Below the pieces are notes generated by a model that made no database searches, was not told the DNA's origin, and saw only the letters and a program-made list of their open reading frames with translations. From positions 1 through 40,767 of the forward strand of contig DASZHC010000111.1 of NCBI GenBank assembly GCA_035938215.1: 40,767 nt of DNA, given 5' to 3'. A program made the position numbers and the translations under genes. This DNA comes from DASZHC01 sp035938215 (GTDB lineage: Bacteria > Verrucomicrobiota > Verrucomicrobiia > Chthoniobacterales > JAFAMB01). Numbering within the stretch: position 1 is the first letter of the stretch; every line of letters begins with the position of its first letter. Below are positions 25,201-33,411 of this stretch, piece after piece.

Positions 25201-25434
25201 CATGTAGTTCATGTTGTCGACACCGCTCATCTGTTGCTCGATCGGGGTCGCCACGGCTTGTTCAATCGTCCGAGCATCTGCGCCGGTATAATTTGCGGTG
25301 ACTACGGTTTGAGGAGTAACGACGTCCGGAAAGAGCGACACCGGCAAAATTGTGATCGAGACAACTCCGACGATCACCGTCACCAGCGAGATAACGATCG
25401 CTACTATGGGACGATCGATAAAGAACTTCGTCAT
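22234..25434 (-). CDS. RND efflux pump permease, HAE-1 family (second)
   Basis: 1066-residue inner-membrane proton antiporter of the AcrB/HAE-1 type. The start is ATG 25434 (MTKFFIDRPIVAIVISL), which overlaps the preceding pump's stop by ATGA; the frame is open about 70 codons further upstream but that part lies inside the other gene. Landmarks: GLVLAIGLVVDDAIVVVEAV with the paired Asp of the proton relay, GLVAKNAILIVEFAK with the relay Lys, ISGAGEYAMRLWL, two large periplasmic loops and about 12 transmembrane segments. It lies between an RND paralogue and a Spy-like gene. It exports hydrophobic compounds with the MFP at 29791 and an outer-membrane channel not seen here. Confidence 0.95.
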   Translation of the reverse strand: MTKFFIDRPIVAIVISLVTVIVGVVSITILPVSLFPDVVTPQTVVTANYTGADARTIEQAVATPIEQQMSGVDNMNYMYSVNANSGQMVLTIDFDLNTDPNTDQILVQMRQTQASSQLPSAVNNLGVTVQKSLAAPLMVISLFSPDGSRDALFLSNYAYINLNDALTRVRGISNVQISGAGEYAMRLWLRPDQLAQLSLTVPDIVNAVQAQNAVNSAGQVGSEPAPPGQEYTYTARSQGRLTTPEQFADIIIRQQPNGGTVRLKDLARVELGAQTYTTRGRLNGRPAAVVSIYQLPGTNALAAAKGVKQLMKTIKERFPSGVDYVVSLDTTRPVVTGIREMVATLVEALILVIVVVYLFLQSWRATLIPLLAVPVSLIGTFVFFPLLGFSVNTLSLFGLVLAIGLVVDDAIVVVEAVERYIHNGLPPKEATEKAMHEITGPVIGVALVLASVFVPTAFIPGVTGRLYQQFAVTIAVSVIISALNALTLSPALCALLLKPGREQKTQGFFGWFNRLFGVATEAYVRVCALFIRHVFTGVIVLLAFVAAALFLGRRIPTGFLPDEDQGFFYVNLQLPDAASLQRTDNVCREVETILAQTPGIEQVTATIGSSLLTGVQSTYSAFLFVTLKPWEERKSQDEHFQTIKARLNRKLSRLPEALAIAFSPPAIPGAGISGDISFVLEDRAGSDPEFLANSAKTFLEAAQRRSELAQVTTTFLPAVPQIYIDVDVDQALKQSVAVSDVYTTIQTFMGGSFINYFNRFGREWQVYVQAEGEYRANVENLGGFYVRNTNNQMIPLSALTRVERRTGPEFTMRYNLYSCAQINASPATGYTSDQAMRALEEVFVQTMPSQMGFDYLGMSYQQKQAQQGLPPAAIFAFSLLFVFLILAALYESWSLPFSVLLSTPIAVFGAFGMIYLRRVAVGAFVSPLLVQIENNVFAQIGLVMIIGLVAKNAILIVEFAKVEYERGASLQDAALTGARLRLRPILMTSFAFILGCVPLWTASGSGAVARQILGTTVIGGMLAASAIAVFLIPVSFYLVEKFCARKMAMLRVIPKKSLPKKEHPHE

Positions 25435-28400
25435 ACGATACCTCGCGGTTCCTCTCCTCTGCTGATTCGTCGAACCGTTACCCTGCCGGCACACCATATC
25501 GAAAAGCGTTCGGCGATACAAAACCCTGCGGGGATCAGGAAAATCGCAAGCGCACTTGCGGCAAGCGTCCCGCCGATAACGGCGGTACCCATTACTTGTC
25601 GCGCTATCGCACCCGATCCGGAGGCCATCGCGAGTGGAATACAACCGACGATAAAAGCAAATGAAGTCATCAGAATCGGCCGAAACCGAAGTCTCGCAGC
25701 TGTTAATGCGGCCTCGGCAAGCGATTCTCCGCGGTCGTATTCCGACTTGGCAAATTCAACGATCAGAATCGCGTTCTTCGCAACCAGGCCGATGATCATA
25801 ACCAGGCCGATTTGCGCAAATACATTGTTCTCTACTTGCACCAGGACCGGCGGAAGAAATGTGCTTTCGGTTAACCTGCGCAAATAGAGTGCAAATAGAG
25901 TTCCAAAAACAGCGACCGGCGTGCTTAACAAAACACCGATCGGCAAAGACCAGCTCTCATAAAGAGCAGCCAGGATCAGAAAGACAAACAGCAGGGAAAC
26001 TCCGAATATCACTGCCGGCGGTGTTCCTTGTTGCGCTTTCTTCTCCTGGAATGACATCCCGAGATAGTCGTACCCCATTGCAGGCGGCATGGATTGTGCA
26101 AAGACATCTTCCAAAGCCCGCATCGCCTGTGCCGAACTGTAGCCCGGTGCAGGAAGAACCTGAATCTGAGCCGACCGGAACAGATTATAACGCATCGTAA
26201 ATTCCGGTCCGAATCGGCGTTCGACGCGAATCAGCGCGGAAAGCGGCACGGCTTCATTCTGACTGTTGCGCACATAAAACTGTCCAATCTGATCGGCCTC
26301 CTTTCGGAACTGATCTTCCGCTTGTATATAGACCTGCCATTGACGCCCAAAGCGATAAAAATAGTTGATAAACGATCCGCCCAGAAAGCTTTGCAATGTG
26401 TTATAAACGTCTTTGAGAGCAACTCCCTGCTTCAGAGTTTTGTCTCTGTCGACCGCTACATACGCCTGAGGGACGGAAGGTAGTAAGGTCGTCGTTACGC
26501 GTCCCAGTTCAGGGCGTTTGCGAGCCATCGCGATAAACGCATTCACGTTATCTGCGAGGAACCCAGGCCCTCTGTCAGCGCGATCTTCGAGAACCAATGT
26601 AACACCTCCGGCCACGCCTAACCCAGGGATCGCCGGAGGCGAAAATCCAAACACCGTTCCCTCGGGCCGCTGAATCAGCTGAAGATTCAGGCGCCCCTTA
26701 AGAGCCTGATATTGTTGAACTAACTTTTTGCGTTCGTCCCACGGAACGAGAGTTACGAAAAAGAATCCGCTATAGGTACTTTGTACACCGCTCAGCAGGC
26801 TGAACCCGGCAACGGTCGTCGTGAATTGCACTCCGGGTGTCCGAGAAATGAGAGATTCAATTTTCCGGCTTGCCTCATCCGTTCGCTGCAACGAAGCCGC
26901 ATCCGGCAACTGTAGATTGACATAGAAAAATCCCTGATCCTCATCCGGCAAGAAGCTTGCCGGAATGCCCTTGCCGCAGAGGATGGCGGCGACGGTGAAC
27001 GACACGAGAAGGAGCAGGACTACTCCTGTCCGCCTAACAAAGATCGCGGCAACTTGCACATAGCTTTCGGTCGTCCTGGAAAAGATTACATTGAAACGTT
27101 CAAAGAGTTGGTTCAATCCTCGAGCGCCCATTTTCCGCGGGCGTAAAAGAAGCGCACATAAGGCCGGAGAGAGTGTGAGCGCGTTGAAAGCCGATATGAT
27201 TACCGATAAGGCGATCGTAATCGCAAATTGCTGGTAAAGGCGCCCTGTGATTCCCGGGATAAATGCCGTGGGAACGAATACCGAAGCAAGAACCAGAGCC
27301 ACACCCACTACCGGGCTCGTGATCTCGCGCATCGCCCTGATTGTTGCCTCTTTCGGCGAGTGACCCTGATGAATATAACGCTCGACCGCTTCAACGACCA
27401 CGATCGCGTCATCGACTACCAAACCAATTGCGAGCACCAATCCGAAGAGGGAGAGCGTATTGATCGAGAATCCCAATAGCGGAAAAAAGGCGAATGTGCC
27501 CACTAACGACACCGGCACGGCTAATAGCGGAATCACTGTCGCGCGCCAACTCTGTAAGAACAGATAAACGACCAGCGCCACGAGAAGGAGGGCTTCCAGA
27601 AGCGTTTTGAGCATTTCCTGAATTCCGGCGACCACAGCTCGCGTGGTATCGAGCGCAACGACATAGTCCAATCCGCTGGGGAAATGCTCCTTCAGCCTCG
27701 CTAACACTTTCTTCACGCCATTTGCCGCGGCGAGCGCATTCGTGCCGGGAAGTTGATAAACAGCGACAATGGCGCTCGGTTGTCCATTCAGGCGCGCGCG
27801 CGTTGCATAGACCTGGGTGCCGAGTTCAACTCGCGACACGTCCTTGAGACGTACCACGCTCCCGTCAGGGCGCTCGCGCACGATAATGTTTTCAAACTCT
27901 TCGGGGGTAACAAGCGGACCCTTAGCAGTCGCCATGTAGGTGAACTCCTGAACTGCCGGGACGGGTTCGCCCCCGTAGACACCTACAGGATTGACAGCAT
28001 TTTGCTGCTGAACGGCACTAACGATGTCCGGAACTGTGAGATTGTATCGTGCTAACTCGCTCGGTCTCACCCAAATACGTATCGCGTATTGCCCGGCTCC
28101 AAAGATCTGTACGTTCGAAATCCCAGGCACGCGGGTGAGCGGATCGTTCAGGTTGATGTACGCATAGTTAGTTAAGAACTCTGAATCATAGCGTCGATCC
28201 TGCGAACGCAACGAAATAAGCATCAACGGAGCTGCAAACGATTTCTGAACGCTGACTCCTTGCGCTGTCACTTCCGGCGGAAGCTGGGCAGCAGATTGCG
28301 TCTGGCGCATCTGCGTAAGAATCTGATCTGTTTGCGGATGTGTCTTCTCATCAAAATTCACTCGCAACTTCATCTGCCCGGTATTGGAGTTGAGCGAGTA

Positions 28401-28640
28401 CATGTAATTCATGCCATCGACGCCGCTGATCTGCTGTTCGATCGGCGTCGCAACAGACTGCTCAACGGTGACTGCATCGGCCCCGGGATCCGTCGCGGAG
28501 ACAACTACTTCGGGCGGAGTGATGTTTGGAAACAGGGACACCGGCAAAGACGCCAGGGCAACGAAGCCGACGATCAGCGTGACAATCGAAATAACAATCG
28601 CCAGGATGGGTCGGTAAACGAAGAATTCCGACATCGTCAT
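25431..28640 (-). CDS. RND efflux pump permease, HAE-1 family (first)
   Basis: 1069-residue AcrB-type permease. It starts MTMSEFFVYRPILAIVISIV, has GLVLAIGLVVDDAIVVVEAV (relay Asp pair) and GLVAKNAILIVEFAK (relay Lys). It closely resembles the following pump along its whole length, which points to tandem duplication. Start and stop each overlap the neighbour by ATGA (28637-28640 with the MFP, 25431-25434 with pump 2). In MdtBC two such paralogues form a mixed trimer, so a heteromeric pump is possible, though these look closer to HAE-1 pumps than to MdtB/C. Confidence 0.95.
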   Translation of the reverse strand: MTMSEFFVYRPILAIVISIVTLIVGFVALASLPVSLFPNITPPEVVVSATDPGADAVTVEQSVATPIEQQISGVDGMNYMYSLNSNTGQMKLRVNFDEKTHPQTDQILTQMRQTQSAAQLPPEVTAQGVSVQKSFAAPLMLISLRSQDRRYDSEFLTNYAYINLNDPLTRVPGISNVQIFGAGQYAIRIWVRPSELARYNLTVPDIVSAVQQQNAVNPVGVYGGEPVPAVQEFTYMATAKGPLVTPEEFENIIVRERPDGSVVRLKDVSRVELGTQVYATRARLNGQPSAIVAVYQLPGTNALAAANGVKKVLARLKEHFPSGLDYVVALDTTRAVVAGIQEMLKTLLEALLLVALVVYLFLQSWRATVIPLLAVPVSLVGTFAFFPLLGFSINTLSLFGLVLAIGLVVDDAIVVVEAVERYIHQGHSPKEATIRAMREITSPVVGVALVLASVFVPTAFIPGITGRLYQQFAITIALSVIISAFNALTLSPALCALLLRPRKMGARGLNQLFERFNVIFSRTTESYVQVAAIFVRRTGVVLLLLVSFTVAAILCGKGIPASFLPDEDQGFFYVNLQLPDAASLQRTDEASRKIESLISRTPGVQFTTTVAGFSLLSGVQSTYSGFFFVTLVPWDERKKLVQQYQALKGRLNLQLIQRPEGTVFGFSPPAIPGLGVAGGVTLVLEDRADRGPGFLADNVNAFIAMARKRPELGRVTTTLLPSVPQAYVAVDRDKTLKQGVALKDVYNTLQSFLGGSFINYFYRFGRQWQVYIQAEDQFRKEADQIGQFYVRNSQNEAVPLSALIRVERRFGPEFTMRYNLFRSAQIQVLPAPGYSSAQAMRALEDVFAQSMPPAMGYDYLGMSFQEKKAQQGTPPAVIFGVSLLFVFLILAALYESWSLPIGVLLSTPVAVFGTLFALYLRRLTESTFLPPVLVQVENNVFAQIGLVMIIGLVAKNAILIVEFAKSEYDRGESLAEAALTAARLRFRPILMTSFAFIVGCIPLAMASGSGAIARQVMGTAVIGGTLAASALAIFLIPAGFCIAERFSIWCAGRVTVRRISRGEEPRGIV

Positions 28641-29791
28641 TGTGCTTTGGAAGCGATCGGCGCCGTCCAGGGCATCGCTTTGACAGTTTGCCCATCACGC
28701 ACTCTCCGGGCACCTTCGACCACCACGCGGTCGCCGGGATGCAAACCCTCTTCAATAACCCATAGCGAGCCTTCACGCACACCCGGTTTGACCAAACGCG
28801 TTTCCGCCTTTCCCTCTCCGTTGACGACAACGACCTCATAACTCGCTTGTAACTCATTCACCGCGCGTTGCGGTACGAGCAGAGCCTCATTGATTTTTTT
28901 GACGGTCACGTGAACGCGCACAAAGCCACCAGGACGCAAAATGTTTTCGGCGTTCGGAAAAAGAGCCGCTAAGCGGATTGTGCCGGTTTGCTGGTCCACG
29001 TCTCTATCAACGGCGGAGAATTTACCTTGATGGGGGTATACCGATCCGTCCGCGAGAATTATTTCGACCGGTGGCGGAGACTCGCCTGCAGCCCTGCCTT
29101 CCTCAATCCTGCTGGCAACCTTCAGGTATTCTTGTTCGCTGACCCTGAAGTACGCCTTGATCGGATTGACAGTAGACATCGTCATGAGAGGCTGCGCGTC
29201 GCCGGGCCCTACGAGATCGCCAATCCCGGGGTTTGCGATTCCGGCAATCCCTGTTATGGGAGCCGTAATTCTGGTGAAATCCAGATTGAGCTGTGCCTGC
29301 CGGAGCATCGCCTCCTGTGCCTTGACTTCAGCCTTAGCAGAAGCGTTGGCCTGGATAGCATTGTCGCGGTTCTGCTGGCTTTCGACCTTTTGCGCGAAGA
29401 GCCGAGTTTCACGCTCTTCAGTCTGTTGTGTTTGAAGCTGGTTAGCCTGCGCCTGGGCTAGAGCCGACTTCGATTGCTCGACGGCGGCTTCGTAAGTGCT
29501 CGGGTCGATTTGGAAAAGCAAATCTCCCTTATTGATGAGCCTACCCTCTTTGTAATTCTGCGAAATAAGGTAACCGGAAACGCGCGCTCGGATATCGGCA
29601 TTTACCGAACCATCCAGGGACCCAATCCATTCGCGGACAACGGGTACATCTTTTTGGATCACGTCCGTAACAAGCACTTCCGGGGGTCCGAGCGAGCTTT
29701 CATCAAACCCCTTTTTCGAGCAGCCAGACAGCAGACCCGCCACTATGCAGAGAGCCAGCCAAACATACCCCAAATTCCGGATTGCTCTCAT
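28637..29791 (-). CDS. Efflux periplasmic adaptor (MFP), lipoprotein
   Basis: Membrane fusion protein linking the RND pump to an outer-membrane channel. ATG 29791 gives a lipoprotein signal (MRAIRNLGYVWLALCIVAGL, lipobox LLSGC, lipidated Cys24). A TTG at 29851 would add 20 residues and overlap the previous gene by 4 bases; it sits after aaggt, so it cannot be excluded. The barrel-sandwich domain (DIRARVSGYLISQNYKEG), the alpha-hairpin coiled coil (Gln/Ala-rich, QSKSALAQAQANQLQTQQTE) and the return LDFTRITAPITGIAG are typical of AcrA/MexA. It is the operon's first functional part, coupled to pump 1. Confidence 0.93.
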   Translation of the reverse strand: MRAIRNLGYVWLALCIVAGLLSGCSKKGFDESSLGPPEVLVTDVIQKDVPVVREWIGSLDGSVNADIRARVSGYLISQNYKEGRLINKGDLLFQIDPSTYEAAVEQSKSALAQAQANQLQTQQTEERETRLFAQKVESQQNRDNAIQANASAKAEVKAQEAMLRQAQLNLDFTRITAPITGIAGIANPGIGDLVGPGDAQPLMTMSTVNPIKAYFRVSEQEYLKVASRIEEGRAAGESPPPVEIILADGSVYPHQGKFSAVDRDVDQQTGTIRLAALFPNAENILRPGGFVRVHVTVKKINEALLVPQRAVNELQASYEVVVVNGEGKAETRLVKPGVREGSLWVIEEGLHPGDRVVVEGARRVRDGQTVKAMPWTAPIASKAQ

Positions 29792-29847
29792 TTGTCCATT
29801 CGTCGAATGTTCAATCACCCGCGACGGCGCGTTTCTTCTCTTTGCGA

Positions 29848-30210
29848 TCAACCTTCGTTTCTTGTCCGCCCCTGACGCGAGCTGCGTTGTGCAGCCCTGT
29901 TTTCCCTTTTAGAGTTCTGCTGAAGATTGATGCTTCCGAGGACAGGTTGACCTGGTAGGATCAGTAGAATCGCGGGCTGGTAGCTAACAAATATGGGCGG
30001 CGGATCATTCTTTACGTTAACGGACTTAGTCTTTTTCCGGCTCGATTGAACACTCGCGATCAGGCGGTCGAGTGAAACCGTGATTGGGGCCGCCGGAAAC
30101 GCAGATTGCAACAGATTGACCATCTTCGATTCTTCGGCACCAGGCAGCGCCTCCACGCAGAGAAACGGCACCGCCAGGACCATGCAGACAACAAGAAAAG
30201 GTGATTTCAT
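29848..30210 (-). CDS. Small exported protein, possibly truncated
   Basis: 120 residues. A signal peptide (SPFLVVCMVLAVPFLCVEAL) precedes a short mature part that includes NDPPPIFVSYQPAILLILPG, a segment reminiscent of a conserved strand in larger exported Verrucomicrobiota proteins. The rest is basic and of low complexity (RENRAAQRSSRQGRTRNEG), as if the protein ended early. Function unknown. It leads the efflux operon, adjacent to the MFP. Confidence 0.5.
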   Translation of the reverse strand: MKSPFLVVCMVLAVPFLCVEALPGAEESKMVNLLQSAFPAAPITVSLDRLIASVQSSRKKTKSVNVKNDPPPIFVSYQPAILLILPGQPVLGSINLQQNSKRENRAAQRSSRQGRTRNEG

Positions 30211-30336
30211 AAACTGGAGGGATCTGCGGGGGAAAACATATTAGTGCAAGAGCGCCAATAAACCCAGTCGAAAACGTTCGTTTACTCGCCAGGCTCTGAA
30301 GGCCGATAAAAACATCGGGAGGATCGCGATGGAGTT

Positions 30337-30537
30337 GGCGGGCTGCGGTCCCCTCGCGACCGCGCGATACGATGCAGGCTTCGCAGATCGCGGCTACGAC
30401 GGAGCGTAGCCCTCCAGGGCGCTCGATCGAAATTCCGTTGGCCGCTATTGACTTGGAGGGCTGCGGTCCCTCGCAGCCGTGCGATACGATGCAGGTTTCG
30501 TAAAGCGCGGCTACGACGGAGCGTAGCCCTCCAGGGC
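30337..30537. repeat. Palindromic repeat, two tandem copies
   Basis: Copy A (30337-30420) and copy B (30455-30537) are about 83 bases each and closely alike. They share ggctgcggtccc, gatacgatgcagg, gcggctacgacggagcg and tagccctccaggg. The outer ends (ggagggct.. and ..agccctcc) are inverted. Half copies occur at 31685-31722 and near 31833-31860. A 101-codon minus-strand frame across the block is an artefact of the repeat. Confidence 0.8.
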
Positions 30538-30585
30538 TGACCGCCCGGTTTTGAATCCAACAGAATCGCCGCTATATTCGCGGCC

Positions 30586-31590
30586 ATGAGTGCGAAGCGT
30601 TACGCAGGGATTGAAAACCACGTTGGTCGCACCCCACTCGTACGTCTCCGACGGCTCTCCGAACTGACTGGTTGCGAAATCGTCGGTAAGGCCGAGTTCA
30701 TGAACCCCGGGGGTTCGGTGAAGGATCGGGCAGCCCTTGGCATCATCCTGGATGCAGAAAGAGAGGGCAGGTTACGCCCCAAAGACACAATCGTTGAGGG
30801 GACTGCCGGGAATACTGGAATCGGGCTCACCGTTGTTGGTCACGCAAAAGGATACCGCACCGTGATCGTAATCCCCGAGACGCAGTCGCCCGAAAAGATA
30901 GACCTGCTCAGAACTCTTGGAGCGGAGGTGCTGACCGTGCCGGAGAAACCGTACAGCGACCCTGGAAACTATAACCGTATTGCGCAACGCCTAGCAAAGG
31001 AGAAGGGTTGGTTCTGGGCAAATCAGTTTGACAATATAGCGAACCGGAACGCGCATTTCGCGACGACCGGCCCGGAAATCTGGGATCAAACGGATGGCGA
31101 GGTCAGCGCTTTTGTTTCCGCCATCGGAACGGGCGGCACGCTTGCGGGTACGGGTCTCTATTTGAAAGAGCGCAGGAAGGAAATTGCCCTTGTCTGCGCC
31201 GATCCCTACGGCGCCGCGATGTGGTCCTGGTTCACTCAGGGTCATACCGAGATCAAAGACGGAGAATCCTATGCCGAGGGGATCGGCCAAACGAGGGTCA
31301 CAAAGAATCTTGAGGGCGTTACGGTGGACCGGGCATACCGCATCACTGATCAATGCGCTTTGACGATCGTTTACCAGTTGCTGCGTGAGGAAGGTTTGTT
31401 TCTCGGCCTTTCCTCCGGAATTAATATCGCCGGAGCTGCGAAATATGCGATTGAGTGCGGCCCCGGACACACGATCGTCACCATTCTTTGCGACTCCGGA
31501 TTAAAGTACCAATCGAAACTTTTCAATGCTAGGTGGCTGGCGGAGCATGAGTTTTTCACGGATCGCCCTATCGAATCAGTGTTGGAATAG
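30586..31590 (+). CDS. cysK: PLP-dependent cysteine synthase family protein
   Basis: 334-residue fold-type II PLP enzyme, making cysteine from O-acetylserine (or an analogue) and sulfide in the cytosol. The PLP lysine is Lys46 in MNPGGSVKDR. The substrate loop reads EGTAGNTGIG (70-80, TAGNTG where most CysK have TSGNTG). The phosphate-binding glycines are GTGGT (181-185), and SSGIN (276-280) contains the Ser that contacts the pyridine nitrogen. The Thr-to-Ala-type change (TSGNTG to TAGNTG) is also found in divergent or cystathionine-synthase-like members, so the exact substrate is unsure. It stands alone between two repeat blocks. Confidence 0.9.
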   Translation: MSAKRYAGIENHVGRTPLVRLRRLSELTGCEIVGKAEFMNPGGSVKDRAALGIILDAEREGRLRPKDTIVEGTAGNTGIGLTVVGHAKGYRTVIVIPETQSPEKIDLLRTLGAEVLTVPEKPYSDPGNYNRIAQRLAKEKGWFWANQFDNIANRNAHFATTGPEIWDQTDGEVSAFVSAIGTGGTLAGTGLYLKERRKEIALVCADPYGAAMWSWFTQGHTEIKDGESYAEGIGQTRVTKNLEGVTVDRAYRITDQCALTIVYQLLREEGLFLGLSSGINIAGAAKYAIECGPGHTIVTILCDSGLKYQSKLFNARWLAEHEFFTDRPIESVLE

Positions 31591-31680
31591 ACAGAATTTT
31601 GCAGGCGCGGAATGAAGTGCGGAAGATCAACTCCGGAAAGTTCCTGAACTGCGTCCGGAGCTGAGTTTCCTTAGAAGTCC

Positions 31681-31860
31681 CCAGGGCGCCCACGGCTACG
31701 ACGGAGCGTAGCCCTCCAGAGCTGGCGTCAACATTGGTTGTCCATAACGACCTGCAGGGCTGCGGTTCGGAGTTCGGAGTTCGGAGTTTGGGGTTCTGAA
31801 TTCTGTCTTCTGTCTTCTGTCTTCTGTCTTCTCAGGGCTGCGGTCCCTCGCAGCCGTTAT
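31681..31860. repeat. Composite repeat region
   Basis: Holds a half copy of the palindromic repeat (ggctacgacggagcgtagccctccag), a second half (agggctgcggtccctcgcagccg), three ttcggag units and four tandem gtcttct 7-mers (31805-31832). It fills most of the gap between the cysteine-synthase-like gene and the DAC-like gene; 31591-31680 shows nothing recognisable. Confidence 0.75.
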
Positions 31861-31891
31861 CGACGAAGCCTAGCCTACATTATCAATAAGC

Positions 31892-33190
31892 TTGCCCTGG
31901 GAAGCCGCAAAAGCGCAGGAGTATTGTATCCACATCTATCCCTTAGAACTTGCACGGACGATCGCGGCGCAATGGACGACTGCTCCAGAGGAAGAGGTTC
32001 TTCTGCCGCCGGAAGATGCGCTATCAACACTCTTAAGCGAGGCTTACCAGGCCAGCTTGCTCCGTGAAGAAGACCGCCAAGTCAGCTGCCGTTTGATCCT
32101 TATCGATCCGGCCGAACTCAGTGACGGCACAGGTCCACCCGACGGACTTCAGGTCCTTCAGTTAGTCGACGAAAGGAAACTGCGCGAGCACGAGATTCGC
32201 CGACTCAGTCCTTCGGCAACCTTCTATCGCTCCTTGATCGGCGTCAGGTGGGACCCGCGTAAAGGATTTTTGATCTGGGGAGTGATCAACTCCGGCAGCC
32301 GATGGATCAACGCCACGGACGGCGGCCGTTTGCAAAGTCCGGAGGTCCCGAACCGATTGATCATTCAGATCCGGGGGCCGGGCAATCTTATCATTTTGCG
32401 CGGCGACCGCCGAATCGCAACGCTGCTTACCGGAAAGCTGCAGGGCCACGGATTCCACATATTTGAAGCGACATGGCTGGTGAAGCGGCAGGATCAATTT
32501 GCGAGATGGGCAAACCGCGAATGTTTCAAGAACCATATTGCGCCTGCTGCCGTAAACATAGACTTTACGCGGGCGCTCGGTGAGAATGTCACCAAACGAA
32601 TCATCAGTCACGTCCGGCATGCCAGGCATGGCGGAATGCTTATTGTCACCATGCCAGGCGCCGAAAGACTTGTGAGTCCAACCGGCCCGATCACACCGAA
32701 ATATTGGATTCGCGGCACGAAGGCTACGCAACGTTATCGCGATTTGATCTTCTCGGTCATGCGTACGTTGTCTGCGGTCGGAGCGGAGCACGGCCTGGAA
32801 TCTGTTGGGTGGAAAGATTATCAAGAACTGAAGGATGACCGATTAGCAGAACTGGATGAGGCTATTTTTGAGTATGCGCGCTTTCTCGCGGATCTCATGG
32901 CCGTCGACGGGGCACTGGTTCTGACCGCCGCCCGGGATCTCATTGGATTTGGCGCAGAAATCCATATCCCAACTGTCGAAAAGGAAGTTGTCTACCGAGC
33001 GCTCGATATCGAGGGGCACGAAGTTGTGGAAGAGCGCGCCGACGACGCAGGAACGCGTCACCGGTCAGCATACCGTCTCGCCCGGAGACACCCGGAATGC
33101 ATGATAACGGTAGTGTCGCAGGATGGCAGCGTTCGCTACGTAGGCAACGCGAATGGGAAGGTGATCTATTGGGATGTCTTGTCTATTTAG
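31892..33190 (+). CDS. DAC (DisA_N) domain protein, putative diadenylate cyclase
   Basis: 432 residues. The C-terminal domain (about 305-432) matches the diadenylate cyclase fold: DGA at 339-341 (VDGALVLT), FGAEI after it, and RHR at 389-391 (GTRHRSAYRLAR), followed by strands CMITVVSQDGSVRYV. These are the DGA and RHR motifs of DisA, which joins two ATP into cyclic-di-AMP. The N-terminal 300 residues include PLELARTIAAQW, a repeated strand region and the conserved-looking NHIAPAAVNIDFTRAL and TMPGAERLV; they match no family I can name firmly, but fit the DACNV-type sensor described with DAC domains. The start is uncertain: TTG 31892 is the first candidate and has no clear ribosome-binding site. 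Confidence 0.8.
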   Translation: MPWEAAKAQEYCIHIYPLELARTIAAQWTTAPEEEVLLPPEDALSTLLSEAYQASLLREEDRQVSCRLILIDPAELSDGTGPPDGLQVLQLVDERKLREHEIRRLSPSATFYRSLIGVRWDPRKGFLIWGVINSGSRWINATDGGRLQSPEVPNRLIIQIRGPGNLIILRGDRRIATLLTGKLQGHGFHIFEATWLVKRQDQFARWANRECFKNHIAPAAVNIDFTRALGENVTKRIISHVRHARHGGMLIVTMPGAERLVSPTGPITPKYWIRGTKATQRYRDLIFSVMRTLSAVGAEHGLESVGWKDYQELKDDRLAELDEAIFEYARFLADLMAVDGALVLTAARDLIGFGAEIHIPTVEKEVVYRALDIEGHEVVEERADDAGTRHRSAYRLARRHPECMITVVSQDGSVRYVGNANGKVIYWDVLSI

Positions 33191-33194
33191 CATT

Positions 33195-33214
33195 TTCTCA
33201 CGCTCCCGTGAGAA
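33195..33214. terminator. Hairpin after the DAC gene
   Basis: Perfect 8-base arms TTCTCACG and CGTGAGAA around CTCC, four bases after the stop codon. The T run of a standard intrinsic terminator is missing, so it may be an attenuated or rho-assisted terminator, or an mRNA-stabilising hairpin. Confidence 0.5.
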
Positions 33215-33411
33215 TGCGCGGAATCGGAAGTGGCGGCCCGACGAGACTCGGGACAGTCGGAGAGCGTGGTTTCCAAAGGGGATACCGACGCTGTCCGTGG
33301 GGTCTCGGCGATCCCAGATCGCGCGGTCTGTTGCTATCCCGTGGGCCATTTGATAGGCTTACTTTAACCAGGAGGGGAAGAACTCACGTTGTTTTGAGCA
33401 AACGCCCAAAA

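Noticed and set aside
22234..25644. 70-codon N-terminal extension of the second RND pump
   Set aside because: It lies inside the preceding pump gene; ATG 25434 gives the normal RND N-terminus and an ATGA overlap.
30282..30587. A 101-codon minus-strand frame with repeated RATLRRSR segments
   Set aside because: It is the translation of two tandem palindromic DNA repeats, which explains the repeated peptides; no gene is supported.
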